A stretch of 42,050 bases of DNA. Origin: Alphaproteobacteria bacterium (lineage in GTDB: Bacteria; Pseudomonadota; Alphaproteobacteria; Rhodobacterales; Rhodobacteraceae). The position numbers and the translations under genes were made by a program. Position 1 is the stretch's first letter; each line of letters opens with the position of its first letter. The DNA lies in NCBI GenBank assembly GCA_013151335.1, contig JAADIJ010000021.1, forward strand, positions 9,446 through 51,495, in the 5' to 3' direction. Positions 17,314 through 26,991 of this stretch are shown piece by piece. Under the pieces are notes generated by a model. It made no database searches. It was not told where the DNA came from and saw only the letters and a program-made list of their open reading frames with translations.

Positions 17314-19119
17314 TCAGATCGGGGCGCAGGCCCGCGCCAGCCAATCTTGGGTGGACGGCGAACAATTCTGTGTGATTTTCACCAAAATCTCGGCGTGATA
17401 GGCGTTGAGCCAGTCGCGCTCGGCATCCGTCAGAAGGTCGAGATCGATCAGATTGCGGTCAATCGGGGTGAAGGTGAGGGTTTCAAACTCCAGCATCGCG
17501 CGCGCGTCTGCCCCCTCGATTTCGCCAGCTTCCTGCACCACCACGAGGTTCTCGATGCGAATTCCAAACTCCCCTTCGCGGTAATAGCCCGGCTCGTTTG
17601 ACAGGATCATTCCGGCTTCAAACGGGACATGCGATTGGCGCGAAAGACGTTGCGGCCCCTCATGCACCCCCAAAAAAGAGCCAACCCCGTGACCGGTTCC
17701 GTGATCAAAATCCAAGCCCGCCTGCCAGAGCGAAAACCGCGCCAACGGATCAAGGTCGCGCCCCGCAAGACCTCGCGGCCAGCGCGCAACAGAGATGGCG
17801 ATCATGCCCTTGAGTACCCGCGTGAAACATTCCCGCTGGGTGTCGGTTGCTGGACCAATAGCGATGGTGCGCGTGATATCTGTGGTCCCGTCGCGGTACT
17901 GTCCGCCGCTGTCGACCAACAGCAATTCACCGGTTTTGATCGTGCGATTGCTGTCATTGGTAACCCGATAATGGGTGATTGCACCGTTTGGGCCTGAGCC
18001 GCAGATGGTATCAAAACTGATATCAATCAACATGTTAGTGGCTGCACGCAGGGACTCGAGCTTTTTCACCACGTCGATCTCGGTGATGTCAGGCGAGGCT
18101 CCAAGCCCGTCAAGCCACGCCAGTAATTCGGCCATGGCAACCGCGTCGCGCAGATGAGCTTGGCGCGCCCCGTCGATCTCGGTCGGGTTCTTGCGTGCAA
18201 TCGGCAGCGCGCAGGGATCGGAGGCGTAATCAACCTCGACCTCGGCCTTGCTCAAGCGGTCGCTGATCCAGATCGCGGCGGTCGTTTTGTCGACGCCGAC
18301 CTTGCCTTTCAGTCGATCAAGGGTCGGGCCAAACTCATCATTCGTGGCGAAACTTACGTCAGGGCCAAGATGCCGCCCAAGCTCTTCGTCATGCTCGGTC
18401 GTGTCGGTAAACAGGGTCAGGCTGGCATCGTCATGAAGGATGGCAAAGGCCAGCGCGACCGGGGTTCGCTCAATGTCGGAGCCGCGAATATTCAAAAGCC
18501 AAGCGATGCTGACGGGCATGGTCAGCACGGTCGCCATTTGCCCCCTGTCTTGCAGAATTTGCGCGATGCGCTGTCGTTTGGTTTCACTGGCTTCCCCGGA
18601 AAACTCGACAGGATGGGGATAGATTGCTTGGGCGGGGGCGGATGGTTGATTGTCCCAAATCCGGTCGATCAGATTGGTGCTTTGAACCAAAACGATGCCG
18701 GTGTTTTCCAGCGCATCAGTCAGCTTGTCGATCTGATCTTTGACGTGCAGCCAAGGATCAAATCCGATCTTGCCACCATCTGGCAGGGCCTCGATCAACC
18801 AGCTCGCAAGCTTGGTTTCGGGCCAAGGCACTGGGGTGAAATGCGCTAAATCCACCTCGTTTTTGACCTGAACGCGGTAGCGCCCGTCGATAAAAACGCC
18901 GGCTTGTTCAAGCAGAGCCGCGCAAAATCCCGCCGAGCCTGAAAAGCCGGTCAGCCACGCTAAACGCTCGTCACGCGCAGGCACCCATTCGCCTTGATGC
19001 GCATCCGCGCGGGGGACTAAAAATCCGTCCAAGCCCTTGTTCACAAGGACATCTCTAAGCCGTTTTAGGCGATCCGGGCCATCTTTCGGGTTGGTTGCGG
19101 AGTTAAAAGATTGAAACAT
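17314..19119 (-). CDS. pepP: Aminopeptidase P (Xaa-Pro aminopeptidase, M24B)
   Basis: 601 residues from ATG 19119 (MFQSFNSATN). An in-frame ATG 8 codons earlier exists, but AAGGACAGG about 6-10 nt upstream favours 19119. The long form has two creatinase-like N-terminal domains and a C-terminal pita-bread metallopeptidase domain. Metal ligands are visible in order: VDSGGQYRDGTTDITRT (two Asp, near 401 and 412), GTGHGVGS (His, near 474), NEPGYY (Glu, near 508) and IENLVV (Glu, near 523). It removes an N-terminal residue followed by proline. It is probably cytoplasmic because there is no signal peptide. Confidence 0.93.
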   Translation of the reverse strand: MFQSFNSATNPKDGPDRLKRLRDVLVNKGLDGFLVPRADAHQGEWVPARDERLAWLTGFSGSAGFCAALLEQAGVFIDGRYRVQVKNEVDLAHFTPVPWPETKLASWLIEALPDGGKIGFDPWLHVKDQIDKLTDALENTGIVLVQSTNLIDRIWDNQPSAPAQAIYPHPVEFSGEASETKRQRIAQILQDRGQMATVLTMPVSIAWLLNIRGSDIERTPVALAFAILHDDASLTLFTDTTEHDEELGRHLGPDVSFATNDEFGPTLDRLKGKVGVDKTTAAIWISDRLSKAEVEVDYASDPCALPIARKNPTEIDGARQAHLRDAVAMAELLAWLDGLGASPDITEIDVVKKLESLRAATNMLIDISFDTICGSGPNGAITHYRVTNDSNRTIKTGELLLVDSGGQYRDGTTDITRTIAIGPATDTQRECFTRVLKGMIAISVARWPRGLAGRDLDPLARFSLWQAGLDFDHGTGHGVGSFLGVHEGPQRLSRQSHVPFEAGMILSNEPGYYREGEFGIRIENLVVVQEAGEIEGADARAMLEFETLTFTPIDRNLIDLDLLTDAERDWLNAYHAEILVKITQNCSPSTQDWLARACAPI

Positions 19120-19193
19120 TCTGCCTGTCCTTTTTTGCCGCATGGCGGTCGTTGGCCAAGGCCAGACGTCATGTAATTACTGACGAGCCGCGT

Positions 19194-21065
19194 CTATCCC
19201 GCCCGTCCAAGCGCGCGGCGGGCCTTGGCGCGGGGGTCATTGTCAAACAGTCCGGCGAGTTGTTCGGTCATCGCCCCGGCGAGTTGCTCCACATCGGTGA
19301 TGGTCACGGCGCGCTCGTAATAACGGGTGACATCATGGCCGATACCAATGGCGATCAGCTCGACCGCGCGGCGCTTTTCGACCATGGCGATCACGTCGCG
19401 CAGGTGCTTTTCAAGATAGCTGGCTGAATTGACCGAAAGAGTGGAATCGTCAACAGGCGCGCCGTCGGAAATCACCATCAGAATGCGCCGCGCTTCGGGC
19501 CGCGCCATCATACGGCGATGGGCCCATTCCAGCGCCTCGCCGTCGATATTTTCCTTCAGCAAGCCCTCTTTCATCATCAGCCCAAGATTTGGCCGCGCCC
19601 GACGCCACGGCGCATCAGCGCGTTTATAGATGATGTGGCGTAGATCATTGAGCCGCCCCGGCGTTTGCGCGCGCCCCGCCGCAAGCCATTTTTCGCGCGA
19701 TTGCCCGCCCTTCCACGCCCGCGTGGTAAAGCCCAAAATCTCGACTTTGACCGAGCATCTTTCCAGCGTGCGCGCCAAAACATCGGCACAAATCGCAGCG
19801 ATAGAAATCGGGCGACCGCGCATGGAGCCGGAGTTATCCAGCAACAACGTGACGATGGTGTCGCGAAAATCGGTGTCTTTTTCCTGCTTGAACGACAGCG
19901 GCGTGGTCGGGCTGACAACCACTCGTGCCAGACGGCCCGCATCCAGAATTCCCTCTTCAAGGTCAAACAACCACGAGCGGTTTTGTTGGGCTTGCAGACG
20001 CCGTTGCAGCTTGTTGGCGAGACGGGAAACGGCCCCCTTCAAGGGGTCGAGCTGCTGGTCGAGATAGGCGCGCAGGCGCTCAAGTTCGGCAGGTTCGGCC
20101 AAGTCTTCTGCTCTGATTTCTTCATCAAAATCAGTGGTATAGACTTTGTAATTTGGATCGGCGTCGGAATGAGGCGGTGGGGGAGGAGGCTCCAGCGGAG
20201 GCTCTCCATCGGCCATTTCGGCCTCGTCAGACATGTCCATATCATCCATGTCTTCCATGGAGACCTGCGCCTGCGTATCCTCGGTTTCGGTCTGTTGATC
20301 GTCGTCGGCATCGTCTTGCTCGTCGTCCTGATCCTGATCGTCGCCGCCCTCGTTTTCGGGCTGATCCTGCTCTTCGGGATCTTCTTCGCTGTCTTGATCT
20401 TGCTCGTCATCGCGCTGGTCGGGGTCTTCGCCAAGCTGGTCGCCATAGCCAAGATCACGGATGAAATCGCGGCTGAGGCGAGAGAACTCGATCTGATCCT
20501 CAAGGCAGGCGTCAATGTTTTGGAGGGTATCCCCAGCCTCGGCCTCCATGAAATCGCGCCACAACTCCATGACGTTATCGGCACCGTTAGGCAGATCACG
20601 TCCCGTGGCCAGATGGCGCACGAGATAGCCCGCGGCGGTTGGCAGCGGCGCTTGGGCGGCGTCGGTAATTTGCGAAAACCCCAGCCGATCAGCGTCGGCA
20701 GAGATTTTGGCGTCGATATTGCTGGCGGTGCCGGGCATCACGCGTGCGCCAACGGCCTCGCAGCGGGCGGTCTCCATCGCCTCGTAAAGGTCGCGCGCCA
20801 TTTGCCCTTGGGGCAGATATTTCGCGTGGGTTGCATCATTGTGAAACCTGAGGCGGAGGGCCAGAGCATCGGCGGTGCCGCGCGCGAGCAACACTTCGGC
20901 CTTGGTCATGCGGCGGGTCACTTGCGGCAAGCGCATGGTGTCCTCGGCCAAACCGGGAGGATCGACCGTGAAGGCCACATTCAACTCGCCGTTATTTGCC
21001 AGCGCTTTGGTCGCCTCGGCGAGCGCCTTTTTAAACGGATCGGCGGGGTTGTCAGATTTACTCAA
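19194..21065 (-). CDS. cobT: CobT, cobaltochelatase subunit
   Basis: 623 residues from TTG 21065; AGGGGG lies 5 nt upstream, and [14 protein letters not shown] is the expected N-terminus, so the rare start codon is credible. A long, very acidic Asp/Glu/Gln-rich segment (about residues 215-290) precedes a VWA domain with the MIDAS motif DNSGSM at 410-415. CobT works with CobS as the AAA+ ATPase pair that drives CobN to insert Co2+ into hydrogenobyrinic acid a,c-diamide in aerobic B12 synthesis. cobS lies immediately upstream on the same strand (56 nt apart). No CobN gene is in the window. Length and layout match the family. Confidence 0.96.
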   Translation of the reverse strand: MSKSDNPADPFKKALAEATKALANNGELNVAFTVDPPGLAEDTMRLPQVTRRMTKAEVLLARGTADALALRLRFHNDATHAKYLPQGQMARDLYEAMETARCEAVGARVMPGTASNIDAKISADADRLGFSQITDAAQAPLPTAAGYLVRHLATGRDLPNGADNVMELWRDFMEAEAGDTLQNIDACLEDQIEFSRLSRDFIRDLGYGDQLGEDPDQRDDEQDQDSEEDPEEQDQPENEGGDDQDQDDEQDDADDDQQTETEDTQAQVSMEDMDDMDMSDEAEMADGEPPLEPPPPPPHSDADPNYKVYTTDFDEEIRAEDLAEPAELERLRAYLDQQLDPLKGAVSRLANKLQRRLQAQQNRSWLFDLEEGILDAGRLARVVVSPTTPLSFKQEKDTDFRDTIVTLLLDNSGSMRGRPISIAAICADVLARTLERCSVKVEILGFTTRAWKGGQSREKWLAAGRAQTPGRLNDLRHIIYKRADAPWRRARPNLGLMMKEGLLKENIDGEALEWAHRRMMARPEARRILMVISDGAPVDDSTLSVNSASYLEKHLRDVIAMVEKRRAVELIAIGIGHDVTRYYERAVTITDVEQLAGAMTEQLAGLFDNDPRAKARRALGRAG

Positions 21066-21121
21066 AGCAGCCCCCTAAATTTATGGCCAGCAATCGAGGC
21101 CCGGTGTTCGCCGTGGCCAAT

Positions 21122-22108
21122 TTAGCCAAGGCTGACACTGGCCGCACTTTCCGGCAGTTCTGCATCAAAACAACGCTGATAAAACTCGGCCACGGTCTGA
21201 CGCTCCAACTCGTCGCATTTGTTGAGGAAGGTCAGGCGGAAGGCAAAGCCGACATCGCCAAAAATCTCGGCGTTCTGGGCCCAGTTGATCACGGTGCGCG
21301 GGCTCATCACGGTCGAGATATCGCCCTGCATGAACGAGGTGCGCGACAGATCGGCAACCGTCACCATCTGGCCGATGATCTTGCGGCCATTATCGGTGTT
21401 GTAATGGGGGTTTTTAGACAGAACGATCTGGGTTTCGGCGTCATGGCTGAGGTAATTGAGCGTGGCCACCAGCGACCAGCGATCCATCTGAGCCTGATTG
21501 ATTTGCTGCACCCCGTGATAAAGCCCGGTGGTGTCGCCAAGCCCGACCGTGTTGGCGGTGGCAAACAAACGAAAGCTCGGATGCGGGGTGATGATCTCGT
21601 TTTGGTCAAGCAGGGTCAGCTTGCCGTCATGCTCCAGCACCCGCTGGATCACGAACATCACATCGGCGCGGCCGGCATCATATTCGTCAAACACAATCGC
21701 GGTCGGATTGCGCAAGGCCCATGGCAGGATGCCCTCGTGAAATTCGGTGACTTGCTTGCCGTCTCTGAGTTTAATCGCGTCCTTGCCGATCAAGTCGATC
21801 CGGCTGATGTGACTGTCGAGATTGACGCGCACGCAGGGCCAGTTGAGATGGGCGGCGACCTGCTCGATATGGGTCGATTTGCCGGTGCCGTGATAGCCTT
21901 GAATAAGCACGCGCCGATTATGGGCGAACCCCGCCAGAATGGCCAAAGTTGTGTCTTTGTCGAACTTATAAGTCGGGTCGATATCCGGCACACGGTCGCC
22001 GCGCTCGGCAAAGCCGAACACATCCATGTCGGTGTCGATGCCAAAAAGCTCGCGAACGGAAAAGCGTTTTGTCGGCTCTGCCAGGGGGTCCATTTTAGTC
22101 TCGGTCAT
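21122..22108 (-). CDS. cobS: CobS, cobaltochelatase AAA+ ATPase subunit
   Basis: 328 residues. Walker [10 protein letters not shown] is at 71-79 and Walker B VFDEYDAG at 139-146, with sensor residues after [12 protein letters not shown]-terminal [15 protein letters not shown] is typical of CobS. It forms hexameric complexes with CobT in the cytoplasm and powers cobalt insertion by CobN. It is followed by cobT (56-nt gap) and preceded by a J-domain gene on the same strand with a 122-nt gap, so the three may form one transcription unit. Confidence 0.97.
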   Translation of the reverse strand: MTETKMDPLAEPTKRFSVRELFGIDTDMDVFGFAERGDRVPDIDPTYKFDKDTTLAILAGFAHNRRVLIQGYHGTGKSTHIEQVAAHLNWPCVRVNLDSHISRIDLIGKDAIKLRDGKQVTEFHEGILPWALRNPTAIVFDEYDAGRADVMFVIQRVLEHDGKLTLLDQNEIITPHPSFRLFATANTVGLGDTTGLYHGVQQINQAQMDRWSLVATLNYLSHDAETQIVLSKNPHYNTDNGRKIIGQMVTVADLSRTSFMQGDISTVMSPRTVINWAQNAEIFGDVGFAFRLTFLNKCDELERQTVAEFYQRCFDAELPESAASVSLG

Positions 22109-22230
22109 GCGTCATTCCGTTGTCCAGCCGTCACCCTCAGGTGGCAGTATTTCAGTCTTGTTTAGTGGCGCAAATCATTGGGATGCGCAAGAGGGCGCGC
22201 GTGCAACCTGACGTTACTTGAGCGCAGGCT

Positions 22231-22890
22231 TTATGGCCGGAAGCTGCGGCTTTCCTTGATTTGATCCCACGCCCAGACCACCTCTTGCAGGCGATCCTCG
22301 TCATCGCGATTGCCGCCATTCATGTCCGGGTGCAGGTCTTTGACCAGCGATTTATACTGCTTGCGCATCTCGGATTTGGTCCAATGGTCCTTGGCATCAA
22401 GAATAACCAGCGCGCGTCGCTCGGTTGGTGGCAGACGACGTGCGTGGTTTTGCCCGCGTCCGGTGCCGGGGTTTTGGGTCGCGTTGTCGCCCAGTACCTC
22501 CATGGGATCGTCAATGCCGAGACGTGCCCAGGCCTTGGCCTCGGCGGCGGCCCCTTGCGCGGATTTGCCACCCTTTCCGAACGGTTTTGTCGGCCGCTCC
22601 CACACCCGATCGGCGGCGAACTGCTTTTCAAGCTCTTCTTCGGAGTGGTTCTCGAAAAAATTCCATTTCAGGTTATATTCGCGCACATGCACGTTACAAA
22701 ACCACAGGAACTCCTCCAGATTATCGGGATTTTTCGGGGCGCGGTACTTGCCCGCCTCTGTACAGCCATTATGTTCGCATTGGCGCGAAGAGGTATCAAA
22801 TGCGCCGGACATGCCGCGACGACCGCGAGATCGGCGCTTTTTGTCGGCAGAGACAGAGATATCAAACGAAAACGGAGAGCGGCCAGCCAT
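22231..22890 (-). CDS. J-domain (DnaJ-like) protein
   Basis: A 219-residue protein with a C-terminal J domain: the HPD motif is at residues 187-189 (DLHPDMNGG), with helix II (MRKQYKSLVK) before it. The N-terminal half has C38-x4-C43 and C65-x2-H68, a possible zinc site. J domains stimulate DnaK ATPase activity, so it probably delivers a particular client to DnaK. It lies directly upstream of cobS on the same strand, an arrangement I recall from other Rhodobacterales, and diverges from bolA. Its client is unknown; the neighbours suggest the cobaltochelatase or iron-sulfur proteins, but that is inference. Confidence 0.88.
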   Translation of the reverse strand: MAGRSPFSFDISVSADKKRRSRGRRGMSGAFDTSSRQCEHNGCTEAGKYRAPKNPDNLEEFLWFCNVHVREYNLKWNFFENHSEEELEKQFAADRVWERPTKPFGKGGKSAQGAAAEAKAWARLGIDDPMEVLGDNATQNPGTGRGQNHARRLPPTERRALVILDAKDHWTKSEMRKQYKSLVKDLHPDMNGGNRDDEDRLQEVVWAWDQIKESRSFRP

Positions 22891-22985
22891 GCCTTGATAA
22901 ATCCTTTTGCTTTTCGACTCGGAGGGCAGAGTTTAGTGTTTTACGAGGCAGGGCCAAGGGGCAAACTTAAACTTAGGTGAAAAAA

Positions 22986-23243
22986 ATGCAAATTGCTGAT
23001 CAGATTTCCGAGAAACTCACGGCGGCGTTTCAGCCAACCACGTTGGAAGTCGTTGACGACAGTGAGTCCCATCGCGGCCACGGTGGTTGGCGTGAAGGGG
23101 GTGAGACCCATTTCAACGTGCTTATTCGTGCAAGCGGATTTGACGGGCAGAGCCGGATTGAGCGACATCGCGCCGTGCATGCGGCGCTGACACCAGAGCT
23201 GGTGGTAAAAATTCATGCGCTGTCGTTGGATATCGGGGTTTAG
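22986..23243 (+). CDS. BolA family protein
   Basis: 85 residues from ATG 22986; AGGTGA about 7 nt upstream supports it over the in-frame GTG at 22977. The BolA fold is recognisable: an N-terminal amphipathic helix, the LEVVDDSESHRGH strand-loop with conserved histidines, THFNVLIRASGF and the C-terminal helix ending VKIHALSLDI. BolA proteins bind monothiol glutaredoxins through an Fe-S cluster and affect iron-sulfur handling or transcription. It cannot be separated from IbaG-type paralogues by eye. It is divergent from the J-domain gene, with 95 nt between them. Confidence 0.9.
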   Translation: MQIADQISEKLTAAFQPTTLEVVDDSESHRGHGGWREGGETHFNVLIRASGFDGQSRIERHRAVHAALTPELVVKIHALSLDIGV

Positions 23244-23255
23244 GCGGAGGGTTGG

Positions 23256-23750
23256 CTATTCGCCGGCCAGCTTCATGTGATCGGGATATTCGCCGCCCTG
23301 ATCTTGCATCAGCCGCGCTTTGCGGTTGCGCAAAATACCCAGAACTCCGGCTTGGGTGGCAGGCTCGTCGGCCTCTTGCATGTCGGTATTGATCGAGGTG
23401 ATGTTTGAGGCGGCGTTGGGCGGGGACATGATCACGTCATGCTCGGTCTTGTCCTCGGGCACGTCATGCAGCTCGATCTGGCGCGTTGGCGGCACTTCAA
23501 AGAACTGCTGCTCGGCGACGATTTTGCGGCGGAAAACCAAGACCGATTGATAGGCTTCGACCCGGCGGGTCAGGCCTGATTTCTCCTCGCAAGGCAGACT
23601 TTCGGCCCTAAGATATTCCCAATCCTTGGCGGCCATATCATTCATGACTTCGGCAATTACGGCTGCAAACAAATCTTCATGACTGCGCACACCTTTAAAG
23701 GACTTGGTCTTTTTTGGCGCTGCAACGCATTTATATTCGTAAAGGGCCAT
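23256..23750 (-). CDS. DUF4177-like hypothetical protein
   Basis: 164 residues from ATG 23750 (MALYEYKCVAAPKK); an in-frame start 6 codons earlier is possible but less typical. The N-terminal 60 residues resemble DUF4177 (YEYKCV with a W-E-Y-L segment). The remainder is polar and acidic, probably disordered, ending in a basic LRNRKARLMQDQ stretch. No signal peptide or membrane helix. Function unknown. It is convergent with bolA (12 nt apart) and has the long AT-rich intergenic region upstream. Confidence 0.75.
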   Translation of the reverse strand: MALYEYKCVAAPKKTKSFKGVRSHEDLFAAVIAEVMNDMAAKDWEYLRAESLPCEEKSGLTRRVEAYQSVLVFRRKIVAEQQFFEVPPTRQIELHDVPEDKTEHDVIMSPPNAASNITSINTDMQEADEPATQAGVLGILRNRKARLMQDQGGEYPDHMKLAGE

Positions 23751-23905
23751 GTTACGGCACTTCCCCATCTATCGCCCCCACGACTAAATTTCTCCACCTG
23801 ACTCTAAGTACAGGATAAATTTTACAGAAATGTAACACCCATATTTGGAAACAATATAGGTTTATTGTTTTGACTATCGGGTCAAAACTTGGGGCCGCTG
23901 ATAAA

Positions 23906-23929
23906 TGATCCACAAAATGTTGTGGATAA
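23906..23929. promoter_or_regulatory. Inverted pair of DnaA-box-like 9-mers
   Basis: TGATCCACA (23906-23914) is one base from the consensus TTATCCACA. TGTGGATAA (23921-23929) is an exact consensus match on the opposite strand. They face each other with 6 bases between. One exact 9-mer match in 42 kb is not significant on its own, and ftsZ contains another at 8874-8882; the pairing in an AT-rich intergenic region is what stands out. Confidence 0.35.
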
Positions 23930-24009
23930 GAAACCATAAGGGGATACGAAAATTATATCAACAACCTTAGGTCTAATATAGAGTCGATAAATTGCTGCCC
24001 ATGTCGAGG

Positions 24010-24050
24010 GCCGTTAACTATTTCTAAGATGATTTCTGTCGCTTAACGGC
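24010..24050. repeat. 8-bp inverted repeat downstream of gatB
   Basis: GCCGTTAA (24010-24017) and TTAACGGC (24043-24050) are perfect inverted copies with a 25-nt spacer, flanked by ATGTCG at both ends (24001-24006 and 24051-24056). It could fold as a hairpin in the gatB 3' region or act as a binding site. There is no T run next to it. Confidence 0.4.
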
Positions 24051-24122
24051 ATGTCGTGCGACAAAATTGCGTTTGGCAATCAGACCGATTCTCTCGCACC
24101 TGCGCCCCCGTATCGGCAAAAA

Positions 24123-25634
24123 TCAGCCACCAAGCTTTTTGGCCACCAGCTCGTTCACCACTTTGGGGTTGGCCTTGCCACCAGTCGCCTTCATCACTTG
24201 GCCCACAAACCACCCCGCCAGTTTGGGATTGGCCGCAGCCTTTTCCACCTGAGCCGGATTGTCGGCGATGATCTTGTCCAGCACCGCCTCGATGGCACCG
24301 AGATCGGTGACTTGTTTCATCCCCCGACTCTCGACGATTTCGGCGGGGTTGCCGCCCTCGGTATAGACAATTTCAAACAAATCCTTGGCGATTTTGCCCG
24401 AGATATCGCCCTTGGCGATCAGGTCGAGAATCCCGCCAAGCTGGCCCGCGCTAACCGGGCTGTCGGTAATCGTGCGGTCATCTTTATGCAGACGACCAAA
24501 CAGCTCGTTTATCACCCAGTTGGCGGCCTGTTTGCCGTCGCGCCCCTTGGCCACATCCTCAAAAAACGCGGCATTGGCGTGTTCCGCTGTCAGCACGTCC
24601 GCATCATATTCGGTCATGCCGTAATCGGCGACAAAGCGTGCTTTTTTGGCATCCGGCAGCTCGGGCAGGCCTGCCTTGATCTGGTCAACCCAAGCCTGCT
24701 TGATGTTCAGCGGCAACAAGTCGGGGCAGGGGAAATAGCGATAATCATGCGCCTCTTCCTTGGAGCGCATGGAGCGGGTTTCGTTCTTGTCAGGATCGTA
24801 AAGACGGGTCTCCTGACTGATGGTGCCGCCATCCTCCAGAATGGCGATTTGGCGACGCGCCTCCACGTCAATCGCCGCCTGAATGAAGCGGGTCGAGTTC
24901 ATGTTTTTCAGCTCACATCGCGTGCCAAGCAGGCTGAAATCATCGGCCACGCGGAATTTCTCGTAATCACCGGGCCGACACACCGAAACATTGACGTCAG
25001 CGCGCATGTTGCCGTTTTGCATATTGCCGTCGCAAGTGCCAAGATAGCGCAGGATTTGACGCAGTTTGATCACATAAGCCGCCGCTTCTTCGGGACCGCG
25101 AATGTCGGGGCGGCTGACGATCTCCATCAGGGCAACGCCGGTGCGATTGAGATCGACGAACGAGTTGTTGGGGTCCATGTCATGCACGGATTTTCCCGCG
25201 TCCTGCTCCAGATGAATACGCTCAATGCGCACCAAACGAGCCTCGCCATTGCCCATCTCGACCAGCACTTCGCCCTCGCCAACAATTGGGTGGTAAAGCT
25301 GGCTGATTTGGTAACCTTGGGGCAGGTCGGGATAGAAATAATTCTTGCGGTCAAAGGCCGAAAACAGGTTAATCTCGGCCTGAAGGCCAAGGCCCGTGCG
25401 CACCGCCTGCTCGATGCAATATTGGTTAATCACCGGCAACATTCCGGGCATGGCCGCATCCACAAACGCGACATTCGAGTTCGGCTCGGCCCCGAATTTG
25501 GTCGACGCCCCCGAGAACAGCTTGGCGTTGCTTGAAACCTGCGCGTGAACCTCAAGGCCGATGACCAGCTCCCAATCCTCATGCGCACCGGCGATGGTTT
25601 TGGGTTTTGGCGAGGTATAGGAGAGGTCAAGCAT
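24123..25634 (-). CDS. gatB: GatB, aspartyl/glutamyl-tRNA amidotransferase subunit B
   Basis: 503 residues, normal for GatB. The N-terminal cradle domain has [13 protein letters not shown] and the glutamine/tRNA kinase region with [16 protein letters not shown]. The C-terminal YqeY-like tail domain ends LVAKKLGG. GatB is the kinase/transamidase subunit of GatCAB, which amidates Glu-tRNA(Gln) or Asp-tRNA(Asn) in bacteria lacking the matching synthetases. No gatA or gatC lies in the window, so the subunits are unlinked here. It is followed by the AT-rich intergenic region. Confidence 0.97.
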   Translation of the reverse strand: MLDLSYTSPKPKTIAGAHEDWELVIGLEVHAQVSSNAKLFSGASTKFGAEPNSNVAFVDAAMPGMLPVINQYCIEQAVRTGLGLQAEINLFSAFDRKNYFYPDLPQGYQISQLYHPIVGEGEVLVEMGNGEARLVRIERIHLEQDAGKSVHDMDPNNSFVDLNRTGVALMEIVSRPDIRGPEEAAAYVIKLRQILRYLGTCDGNMQNGNMRADVNVSVCRPGDYEKFRVADDFSLLGTRCELKNMNSTRFIQAAIDVEARRQIAILEDGGTISQETRLYDPDKNETRSMRSKEEAHDYRYFPCPDLLPLNIKQAWVDQIKAGLPELPDAKKARFVADYGMTEYDADVLTAEHANAAFFEDVAKGRDGKQAANWVINELFGRLHKDDRTITDSPVSAGQLGGILDLIAKGDISGKIAKDLFEIVYTEGGNPAEIVESRGMKQVTDLGAIEAVLDKIIADNPAQVEKAAANPKLAGWFVGQVMKATGGKANPKVVNELVAKKLGG

Positions 25635-25738
25635 GGAATTTTCCGGCGAATTTACGATTTCGCAGCAGTGTTATGACAGCCCCGTGGCAGAGGCAAGAGG
25701 CAGCACAGGTTTGCCGCTCGCTTCAACGCCGGGATGGC

Positions 25739-26143
25739 TCAGAACTGGCGTTCATAAGCGCCGTTGTCTTTGCCCGTCAGCGTTGTGTTGACCTCCTCGC
25801 CAAACTCCAAACGCTCGTCGCAACGGATATCGCGCAACCCGTTGGTGGAGGTGTCGAGGATTTCAAATCGAAGGTTGCAGTTGAACGCCCCCAACATGAA
25901 TTTGCGCCCCTTATAATTGTAGCTGATGACATAGATCACCGGAGCGTTGGTTTGTCCGGTTTTGACAATCGACAAAATTTCGTATTCGGCACCCATCGGT
26001 GCCGGTTCCACCGACAAATCCGGCCAGTCGATGAACACCACGCGTTTGGTCTTTTCAAACTGCGCCTGTGCTGGAGTGAGAGCGAAAGCCCACGCCAAAA
26101 TCGTAGCTGTTGCAACGGTTGTAAACGCTCTTGCCAAGGTCAT
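25739..26143 (-). CDS. Small exported hypothetical protein
   Basis: 134 residues from ATG 26143, chosen because AAAGGG lies about 8 nt upstream; an in-frame ATG 9 codons earlier has no ribosome site. The N-terminus is a clear signal peptide with a predicted cut after AQA (LTPAQA-QFEK). The mature domain is about 105 residues with two cysteines (NCNLRFEI and IRCDERLEF) that could form a disulfide. No transmembrane helix follows. I do not recognise the family. It lies 39 nt downstream of the SDR gene on the same strand and may be co-transcribed with it. Confidence 0.72.
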   Translation of the reverse strand: MTLARAFTTVATATILAWAFALTPAQAQFEKTKRVVFIDWPDLSVEPAPMGAEYEILSIVKTGQTNAPVIYVISYNYKGRKFMLGAFNCNLRFEILDTSTNGLRDIRCDERLEFGEEVNTTLTGKDNGAYERQF

Positions 26144-26182
26144 GTTGGCGCCCTTTCTCTGGTTGGTCATGATTTCAGCCAG

Positions 26183-26938
26183 CTATCTGCCGCCGCCCAC
26201 GTCAATCGACGTCGCCGTAATATATGAGGCCTTGTCCGACATCAAATAAACGATGGTGTCGGCGACCTCTCTGGCGCTGCCGGCGCGGTGCATGGGCAGC
26301 TCGTTTGACATATTCCGGACCCGATCCGGCTCGCCGTTCTTGGCGTGGATTTCGGTGTCGATAATGCCGGGACGAACGCCGACCACCCGCACATGATTGG
26401 CGGCCATCTCGTCGCCAAGCCCCTTGGTCAGCACATCAAGCGCGCCCTTGGAGGCGGCATAATCCACATACCGGCCAGCGCTGCCAAGGCTGGCGGCCAT
26501 CGACGAAACGTTAACAATGACCCCGCCAGCTCCGCCAAATTGGTAGGACATTCTGATGGCCGCTTGCTTGGCGCATAAAAATGGGCCGATAGTATTGATG
26601 TCAAACATCCGGCGCAGGCGCGCGTGTGAAATGTTTTCGACCCGCGCGGGCTCGTCGACGATTCCGGCGTTATTCACCAGCACTCCCAGTTCGCCGAGCT
26701 CCTCGTCAAAGTGTTCAAACATGTTTTCAACGTCGTCTGGATCGGAGATATCCGCTTGTAAAATGACGGCGGTTTGGCCTAGTGCGCGCACTCTTTTTGC
26801 TGTGATTTCAGCACCTTCACGGTCGCTGTGATAGCCGATACCAACATCATAGCCGCACTCTGCCGCTGCGATTGCCGTAGCCGCACCTATCCCGGAGCTT
26901 GCGCCGGTAATCAAAATTGTTTTTGGCGTCGCGACCAT
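26183..26938 (-). CDS. SDR family oxidoreductase
   Basis: 251 residues, classical short-chain dehydrogenase. The NAD(P)-binding TGASSGIG is at 11-18, NNAG at 89-92, the catalytic serine near 145, and YAASK with Tyr160 and Lys164. The cofactor segment GYHSDREGAE after strand 2 gives no clear NAD/NADP preference. The substrate cannot be deduced. A candidate promoter (26962-26990) and a perfect 12-bp palindrome (26992-27003) lie just upstream. The downstream small exported gene is in the same direction. Confidence 0.93.
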   Translation of the reverse strand: MVATPKTILITGASSGIGAATAIAAAECGYDVGIGYHSDREGAEITAKRVRALGQTAVILQADISDPDDVENMFEHFDEELGELGVLVNNAGIVDEPARVENISHARLRRMFDINTIGPFLCAKQAAIRMSYQFGGAGGVIVNVSSMAASLGSAGRYVDYAASKGALDVLTKGLGDEMAANHVRVVGVRPGIIDTEIHAKNGEPDRVRNMSNELPMHRAGSAREVADTIVYLMSDKASYITATSIDVGGGR

Positions 26939-26961
26939 TCAGCCCCCCCGAGAACTCCCTC

Positions 26962-26990
26962 ACATTACCCTTTCAGGATGTGTTGCTCAA
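26962..26990 (-). promoter_or_regulatory. Candidate promoter of the SDR gene
   Basis: On the minus strand TTGAGC (complement of 26985-26990) and TAATGT (complement of 26962-26967) are spaced by exactly 17 nt, and the predicted start is about 15 nt upstream of the SDR ATG. Matches to consensus are 4/6 and 3/6, so this is only suggestive. Confidence 0.35.
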
Positions 26991-26991
26991 T

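Larger units (their letters stand above)
23751..24122. other. Intergenic region of 372 bases, AT-rich, no gene seen
   Basis: This lies between the gatB stop (24123) and the DUF4177 start (23750), both on the minus strand, so it holds the 3' end of gatB and the promoter of the DUF4177 gene. I see no protein or tRNA in it. It is clearly AT-rich at about 23,800-24,000 and contains two DnaA-box-like sites (23906-23929) and an inverted repeat (24010-24050), listed separately. Confidence 0.7.

Noticed and set aside
19665-21125. 486-residue plus-strand frame opposite cobT
   Set aside because: The hydrophobic stretch is the reverse reading of the acidic repeat region of CobT; no start signal.
23751-24122. 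Chromosomal replication origin
   Set aside because: Only two DnaA-box-like sites, no dnaA, hemE, parAB or gid genes nearby, and no skew evidence available to me.
24051-25535. Long plus-strand frame opposite gatB
   Set aside because: It is the antisense shadow of a well-conserved gatB, with no ribosome site or recognisable family.
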